From: Vibrio profundi | GTDB taxonomy: Bacteria > Pseudomonadota > Gammaproteobacteria > Enterobacterales > Vibrionaceae | Direction of reading: 5' to 3' | DNA: 64,000 bases | Assembly: GCF_005281835.1 (NCBI RefSeq) | Contig: NZ_RZIS01000004.1 | Span: forward strand, 186,001-250,000 | Shown here: in pieces, positions 62,101 through 64,000 of the stretch | How positions within the stretch are numbered: the stretch's first letter is position 1 | Layout of the letters: every line of letters begins with the position of its first letter | Made by a program: the position numbers and the translations under genes | The notes under the pieces: model-generated | What the model was told of the DNA's origin: nothing | Databases searched by the model: none | The model's input: only the letters and a program-made list of their open reading frames with translations

Positions 62101-64000
62101 ATTTCGTTGATGTTTGGTTCACCAGACGAAGACTTAGTGGAAGAAGCATTAATCAACGGGACCGATTCTTGGCAAAATCACACAGGGGTTTACCAAGTGC
62201 CCGAAGGCCAGCGAGTTACGAGAATAGCGTTTAGAGGTAACAAACCAGCCTCTTCTTCAGCGGGTAATATTCTAGATAATGCTAAATTTGGTTGCGAAGT
62301 CGGGGTAGATTTTGGCGATCTTCCTGCAAGTTATAATCAACAGACTTCTACGAGTAGAATTGTTTCTCCTGATTTATACATAGGGAATGAACCGGCCGAT
62401 ACTGAAACGGAGCACTTGGCATCTGATTTAGCAAAGGGCGATGATATCGATGGCTTTAATGATGAACTGACGTTTGATAGCCCGGTTATCGTAATGAAAG
62501 GTGAAACGATATCGATCTCTGGCATCCCAGTGATGAATAGTACGGGCGCCAGTGTACAGATGATGGGTTACTTAGATGTATTGCAGCCAAACGCGTCGGT
62601 ATTTAGTCGAAGTGAAGAGTCTGCAGTATTGGTGGTACCGCACTCGGAAAGCATACAAAGTGCGACGCTCACTTGGACATTTACATCTAATGAGTTAAAG
62701 CAATGGACAACCGACAATCAAGTCTATTTGCGATTAGTGCTAGGCGGCTCTGATACAGGGATTGGCGAAGTAGAAGACCACTTAGTTTATAACTTAGATA
62801 AAGAGATGCCGCCGTCCCCAGGGCGCTGTGATGGTTTTATTCAAGTCAAAGAGCCTCAAGGCAGCAACGCTTACCAATATGCGAAATGGAAAGCAAAAGG
62901 TGGGCAGATTGATATAGAAGTCATCAACGCAAATTTGGATGTTGATAACTTAAAAGCGGTTGGGGTTAACCAAGCGGACGGGCTCACCTATGGGGTAGGA
63001 ACTGGCGATGGAACTGAGCACAAGCTGTATATTGCGACTCAGGAAAACAACGCAGAGTTCACTGAGCTTGCGGAATTAAGAGCGGTGGCTGACGGCGTGT
63101 TCATACGTTCCAAAGATGGTGAGCAATTCACTTTTACGCAAGGTGAAGCGCTAAATTCTGATAAACGTCGTGATGGGATAAGTAATAAAAAACTCGGGAA
63201 AGCGAATTCTGGCGACGTGAGCCCTGACGGTAAGTTTATGATTATTGGGCGTTCAGCGTGGCATTCATTAGTGAGAGTTGATTTACTCACTGGCGCGTTT
63301 GATACGATTCAACTGACGCTTCCTAATGGCGAAGGAACGCCTTGGAGTGCTGACTTTGCTTTCGATTTATCAGGGGCGGATCAGTTTGTTTATGGGCTAA
63401 GTCGAGGGCTGGACAAGCTCTACAAAATTTCAATTGTTGATGGCACCTTCACTGAAATAGCGCTTACATTAAAGCTGTCTTCGGAAGTCGATGAAACACA
63501 TCCGGAGTGGCCAAGAGAAGATGATAAAGGGAAGCTAGCGTCAGGTGGGTTTGGGATCAACAAAGGGGGCGTGTTATTCGCAATGACAAATGGTGGTATC
63601 CACGATCTTAACCAAGATGGTGTGATTTCTGACAGCGAGGATTTTGCGACCACAGCCCTCTATTCAATTGATATCAATCGCGCAGAAATACGCTTTGAAA
63701 TGCAAGGAAAAGAGAGTCAAACCAGTAGCAATGATGCGGGTGGATGCGCTATTCATGCCGATTTTGGTGATGTTCCATTGCTGCTTGAAGGGAATAATCC
63801 GGCTCAGCATGTAGGTACGAATCTTTCTTTGAAGTTAGGTGATTCTTGGTCTGCCGATTTAGGGCCTGGTGATGACTCTGAGGCTGACGCCGATTTTTCG
63901 GATGATGGTGTGAGACTCGAGAACGGGCTTGGTGAGATCATTGACCTGAAGCAGCAACTGCTAATCCCAGGGCATGCTTATCGAATAGTCGTCACGTCTC
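59086..64000 (+). CDS. Giant exported multidomain surface protein (partial, runs off the window)
   Basis: Open frame of at least 1638 codons from the GTG at 59086 (AGAGGT 5 bases upstream) to the window end without a stop. A signal peptide VLRLISILALLISAWSMAYA is followed by a Cys-containing N-domain. Next come an SdrD_B-like beta-sandwich (about 165-230, ISGTVYEDYNYSGGL and KTDRHGFYEF), a right-handed beta-helix/NosD-like stretch (about 365-560, with ISHNTITDSYHSAIVL), a DYGDAP...SDDGVEF...GEVEDYRVWI GEVED-type domain (about 675-875), a jelly-roll-like section, a second DFGDLP/GEVEDH unit (about 1075-1235), a propeller-like stretch (SPDGKFMIIGR, about 1380), and a third DFGDVP...SDDGVRL start (about 1560). 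It sits where MshQ or PilY1 lies in minor pilin operons. A pilus-tip or surface adhesin is inferred; C-terminus unseen. Confidence 0.75.
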   Translation, partial: MLRLISILALLISAWSMAYAESHVRFSQLLQPNISSFASIQGWDEPHVDYFSQEGFKICPSWASYQIVLHRDYWSSEREFEFDFNLPQGLSIESVEEDYGLDSLNQNGSAISGSISSSFLYASITVNIDDASADINDYVSISGINSYVSKHIYLRKDCSAANATISGTVYEDYNYSGGLSTYDSSMYELDDVQVDLIEENLGIVESKKTDRHGFYEFTNVKEGRYYVRANNIDSIPSYRDNHRTQCSDNRCKAVMVSPWVSKVHQTAWFDVTGSTVINLGVNYNAVINTEDDGAGSLRQVLQNLSYLSNDGWLDQTCKYCEDGKDNVIFALNTVPQRVITLSSPLNTSPNVSGQNETYIDARDLNITIQNDDDGHSSDDYGFHVIRSSDTRISGFEINGFYNGILIEDCSDSDCDIEISHNTITDSYHSAIVLDDADDNDIYENVIDNAFKASSDHNNAAAILLQGTGDCTAHDSDDCDSRKNGSSDNDIERNTIKNTAKGNTNLAFLETYPPSGIRVYQGWENEFTENTYLNNIGISIDLMTGTLFGVVEPNDGEYRNDHPHDGIDHPIITDYVINGDVLSVEGFIGKDEPSNAFDDFEIELYKAATNLLGQTQGEYFLGECDEDNDLTQDFDNGRFACRIDISDSDFEHGDALTAITIDDEDNTSEFGSAYWGPAEYDYGDAPNEDLGTGWETTIFPVLQLDNGARHGVVDGVALVPESWTSTVFHNSAESDGQPSRYADADTSDDGVEFNSSNSEVGQSSLPVLVTGYIDAQGSEQNFDNEILIRASADGYVSVWLDRNQDGSWSDFERNQASVSEKVIDRAYVSAGENRFTVNLSAYDVHGESWVRVRYSTLAGAIYQPTGQAPDGEVEDYRVWIAAPSMGIAGCEAGLQNGSFEHFYIEENHNGWDTPESSVAGWSIVQQDPSLNPHSEPYGQRRNHIEFNRYDQYVYDPSSDSSENVAEMNVYHPTVMYQDIVTKPGDKIRWSFDYSNRTYPDSVEDDQISLMFGSPDEDLVEEALINGTDSWQNHTGVYQVPEGQRVTRIAFRGNKPASSSAGNILDNAKFGCEVGVDFGDLPASYNQQTSTSRIVSPDLYIGNEPADTETEHLASDLAKGDDIDGFNDELTFDSPVIVMKGETISISGIPVMNSTGASVQMMGYLDVLQPNASVFSRSEESAVLVVPHSESIQSATLTWTFTSNELKQWTTDNQVYLRLVLGGSDTGIGEVEDHLVYNLDKEMPPSPGRCDGFIQVKEPQGSNAYQYAKWKAKGGQIDIEVINANLDVDNLKAVGVNQADGLTYGVGTGDGTEHKLYIATQENNAEFTELAELRAVADGVFIRSKDGEQFTFTQGEALNSDKRRDGISNKKLGKANSGDVSPDGKFMIIGRSAWHSLVRVDLLTGAFDTIQLTLPNGEGTPWSADFAFDLSGADQFVYGLSRGLDKLYKISIVDGTFTEIALTLKLSSEVDETHPEWPREDDKGKLASGGFGINKGGVLFAMTNGGIHDLNQDGVISDSEDFATTALYSIDINRAEIRFEMQGKESQTSSNDAGGCAIHADFGDVPLLLEGNNPAQHVGTNLSLKLGDSWSADLGPGDDSEADADFSDDGVRLENGLGEIIDLKQQLLIPGHAYRIVVTS

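Overview
The window looks like part of the larger chromosome of a Vibrio species. Marker genes are the Na+-type flagellar protein motY, the quorum-sensing block qrr-luxO-luxU, an rnfABCDGE-nth operon, adhE, a moaABCDE operon under a molybdenum-cofactor riboswitch, oppABCDF, and an MSHA-type minor pilin set. Apart from the left end, gene content, tight operons and strong intrinsic terminators are those of ordinary Vibrio core genome.

Layout. 1-4.5 kb is the right part of an AT-rich integrated element. It holds a repeat- and palindrome-rich non-coding end, a small single-subunit (family A / T7-like) polymerase homologue, a 57-aa protein, a 109-aa membrane protein and a large serine recombinase abutting topB. 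4.6-16.6 kb holds topB, a DUF3080 lipoprotein, a Fur-box-flanked SDR plus tiny membrane protein divergent from a histone-deacetylase-like gene, tRNA-Ser, alpha-carbonic anhydrase, yejM-yejL / yejK, a membrane-anchored HPt protein and a lipoprotein whose ribosome site lies in a perfect hairpin. 16.7-24.8 kb holds nhaC, asd, a Kv-type channel, ychE and adhE. 24.8-32.5 kb holds a degenerate SDR, an unknown gene, sodB, grxD, a DsbA-family gene, an antiporter, rnt, motY, a Fur-box DUF2753 gene and gloA. 32.5-39.6 kb is nth plus rnfEGDCBA. 39.6-42.9 kb has a decayed tandem tRNA-Asn array, one intact tRNA-Asn and SOS-controlled uvrB.

42.9-49 kb is a regulatory block: a Qrr sRNA with its sigma-54 promoter and LuxO site, luxO, luxU, yvcK, then the Moco riboswitch and moaABCDE. 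49-55.2 kb is oppABCDF, with a three-way-junction RNA candidate in its leader, an attenuator between oppA and oppB and a candidate OppZ-type sRNA at its 3' end. 55.3-64 kb holds a YjiH-family membrane protein, four MshC/D/O/P-like minor pilin genes and the first 1638 codons of a giant exported protein that runs off the window.

The two most interesting stretches are the polymerase-bearing recombinase element at the left edge and the detached minor-pilin operon ending in a giant multidomain surface protein at the right edge. No homology search could be run; family calls rest on motifs read in the translated sequence and on gene order.
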